DNA of 7,539 nt, taken from NCBI GenBank assembly GCA_021827255.1, contig JAKAWO010000145.1, forward strand, positions 1-7,539, written 5' to 3'. Of the stretch, positions 5,775 through 7,539 are shown piece after piece. The position numbers were made by a program, and so were the translations under genes. Source of the DNA: Acidobacteriota bacterium (lineage in GTDB: Bacteria; Acidobacteriota; Terriglobia; UBA7540). The stretch's first letter is position 1; every line of letters begins with the position of its first letter. The notes below the pieces were generated by a model that saw nothing but the letters and a program-made list of their open reading frames with translations, was not told the origin of the DNA and searched no databases.

Positions 5775-7539
5775 ATGGCAACGACCAGAGCATCCCATCC
5801 CGCATCCGACGATCTGACCGTGCTCATGTCGGGGAAGCCGGTCCGAGGGCGTCCGCTGTTCGACCGCGAGCTGGCTGGGCGCGCTCTGAAACAGTCCCTG
5901 GTGAAGCTGAACCCCGCCACGCTGGTCAAGAATCCGGTGATGTTTGTGGTGGAAGTGGGCGCCGCGCTGACCACAATGCTTCTGGCTCGCGACGCCCTCC
6001 GCGGCGCGAGGGGAGTCGGCTTTGAATTTCAGATTGCTCTTTGGCTTTGGTTCACGGTGCTTTTCGCCAACTTTGCGGAGGCGATGGCGGAGGCGCGGGG
6101 AAAAGCGCAGGCGGACACGCTGCGCAGGACGAAGACCGACTCCATCGCCAAGCGAGCGGCCGCCGACGGAAAGATCGAGGCCGTTCCGGCCTCCAAGCTG
6201 CGGGCCGGGGACGTCGTTATCGCAGAAGCAGGTGACATCATTGCTGGCGACGGCGAGGTCATCGAGGGCATTGCCACAGTGGACGAATCGGTCATCACCG
6301 GGGAGAGCGCGCCGGTGATTCGGGAATCGGGCGGCGACCGCAGCGCCGTGACCGGCGGAACAAAGGTTTTGTCTGACCGGATCAAAATCAGAATTACCTC
6401 CAACCCGGGTGAAACCTTTCTCGACCGCATGATCGCTCTGGTTGAGGGCGCGGCGCGGCAGAAAACTCCCAACGAGATCGCGCTCAACATCTTGATCGCC
6501 GGCATGACGCTCATTTTTCTGCTGGCGGTGGCGACGTTGCAGCCGTTTGCCGTGTTCGCCGTTCATTCGGCCGGGGAGGGGGCGGTTCCGAGCGTGGCGG
6601 TCCTGGTTTCGCTGCTGGTCTGCCTGATTCCCACCACCATCGGCGGCCTGCTTTCCGCCATCGGCATCGCCGGCATGGATCGCGTGATGCAGCACAACGT
6701 GCTGGCCATGAGCGGCAAAGCCGTGGAGGCGTCGGGCGACGTCAACACGCTTCTGCTCGATAAGACCGGCACCATCACGCTGGGGAACCGCCAGGCGGTG
6801 GAATTCATTCCCGTGGAGGGTGTGGACCCGCGCGACCTGGCGGACGCGGCGCAGCTCGCCAGCCTCGCCGATGAGACTCCGGAAGGCCGCTCGATCGTGG
6901 TGCTGGCCAAGGAGAGGTTCCAACTGCGCGGCCGGGACGTTTCGGAGCTGAACGCCAACTTTATTCCTTTCTCCGCCTACACGCGAATGAGCGGCGTGGA
7001 CTTTGACGGCCGCCAGCTCCGCAAAGGCGCCACCGACGTGATCGTCAAATTTTCCAAGGAGCGGGGCGGAGCGATCCCGCCCGGGCTCGAGGAAACCTCC
7101 GAGCGCATCGCGCGCTGGGGCGGCACGCCGCTCGCCGTGGCCGACGGCCCGCGCGTTCTTGGAACCATCCATTTGAAAGACATCGTGAAAGGCGGCATGA
7201 AGGAACGCCTGGCGCAACTCCGCGCCATGGGGATTCGATCGGTCATGATTACCGGCGACAACCCTCTCACCGCCGCGGCGATTGCTCAGGAAGCGGGCGT
7301 GGACGATTTCCTCGCCCAGGCCACTCCGAAGGATAAGCTCGAATACATCCGGAAAGAGCAAGCGGGCGGGCGCTTGGTCGCCATGACGGGGGACGGCACC
7401 AACGACGCGCCGGCGTTGGCGCAGGCCGATGTGGGCGTGGCGATGAACACCGGCACGATGGCCGCCAAGGAAGCCGGCAACATGGTGGACCTGGACAGCA
7501 ATCCCACCAAGCTGATTGAAGTGGTTGCCATCGGCAAAC
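5775..7539 (+). CDS. kdpB: KdpB, P-type ATPase subunit of the Kdp potassium pump (3' end outside window)
   Basis: The frame is open from the ATG at 5775 to the window end, 588 codons without a stop; E. coli KdpB has 682 residues, so about 100 are missing, including the last membrane helices. GGGAG at 5763-5767 precedes the start by seven bases. KdpB hydrolyses ATP to drive K+ uptake. Visible motifs are the actuator loop ITGES (174-178), the membrane motif LIPTTIGG (284-291), the phosphorylation motif DKTGTIT with Asp329, the nucleotide-binding RKGA (416-419), MITGDN (491-496) and the hinge TGDGTNDAPAL (538-548). Ser178 in TGES corresponds to Ser162 of E. coli KdpB, whose phosphorylation shuts the pump down at high K+, so that control may be kept. 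The N-terminal 25 or so residues are variable. The gene follows kdpA by three bases. Confidence 0.97.
   Translation, partial: MATTRASHPASDDLTVLMSGKPVRGRPLFDRELAGRALKQSLVKLNPATLVKNPVMFVVEVGAALTTMLLARDALRGARGVGFEFQIALWLWFTVLFANFAEAMAEARGKAQADTLRRTKTDSIAKRAAADGKIEAVPASKLRAGDVVIAEAGDIIAGDGEVIEGIATVDESVITGESAPVIRESGGDRSAVTGGTKVLSDRIKIRITSNPGETFLDRMIALVEGAARQKTPNEIALNILIAGMTLIFLLAVATLQPFAVFAVHSAGEGAVPSVAVLVSLLVCLIPTTIGGLLSAIGIAGMDRVMQHNVLAMSGKAVEASGDVNTLLLDKTGTITLGNRQAVEFIPVEGVDPRDLADAAQLASLADETPEGRSIVVLAKERFQLRGRDVSELNANFIPFSAYTRMSGVDFDGRQLRKGATDVIVKFSKERGGAIPPGLEETSERIARWGGTPLAVADGPRVLGTIHLKDIVKGGMKERLAQLRAMGIRSVMITGDNPLTAAAIAQEAGVDDFLAQATPKDKLEYIRKEQAGGRLVAMTGDGTNDAPALAQADVGVAMNTGTMAAKEAGNMVDLDSNPTKLIEVVAIGK

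Noticed and set aside
5754..7361. Long minus-strand frame of 535 codons opposite kdpB
   Set aside because: The + strand encodes all the P-type ATPase motifs here; the minus frame is a GC-codon shadow with His/Arg/Gly-rich sequence.

Overview
The window holds most of a kdp locus, the high-affinity, ATP-driven potassium uptake system of bacteria, preceded by a tRNA gene and a gene-poor, partly AT-rich intergenic stretch. All recognisable genes are on the + strand. The organism is a GC-rich bacterium. The stand-alone Usp-like gene, the kinase without the usual KdpD N-terminal half, and the order regulators-then-transporter fit a soil-type Acidobacteriota or Verrucomicrobiota genome, but the sequence alone does not fix the phylum.

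Layout. Bases 1-193 hold at most the last ten codons of an upstream gene. Bases 194-268 are an elongator-type tRNA with anticodon CAU and an encoded CCA end. Bases 269-914 have no convincing gene. They run from GC-rich sequence (to about 590) into an AT-rich stretch (about 600-760) with 9-bp direct repeats, two short dyads and promoter-like hexamers. Then come a KdpD-type sensor kinase (915-2408) and a KdpE-type response regulator (2405-3103), which overlap by an ATGA. A 68-bp gap follows with three exact copies of TTCTTTATG at an 11-bp period, the best candidate for the KdpE operator. Behind it lie a small Usp-like protein (3172-3654), a 28-residue one-helix membrane peptide (3659-3745), kdpF (3863-3946), kdpA (3957-5771) and kdpB (5775 to the window end, incomplete). 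kdpC would be expected just beyond the window.

How it works together. The kinase would sense potassium limitation or osmotic stress and phosphorylate the regulator. The regulator would bind the TTCTTTATG repeats and switch on the usp-small peptide-kdpFABC unit. KdpA is the selectivity and entry subunit, KdpB the P-type ATPase subunit and KdpF a small stabilising helix. The Usp-like protein may stand in for the Usp segment that classical KdpD carries in its missing N-terminal half. The core is a known system. The less familiar parts are the operator architecture, the split sensor, the 28-residue peptide, the degenerate heptamer and inverted repeats before kdpF, and the repeat cluster upstream of the kinase.
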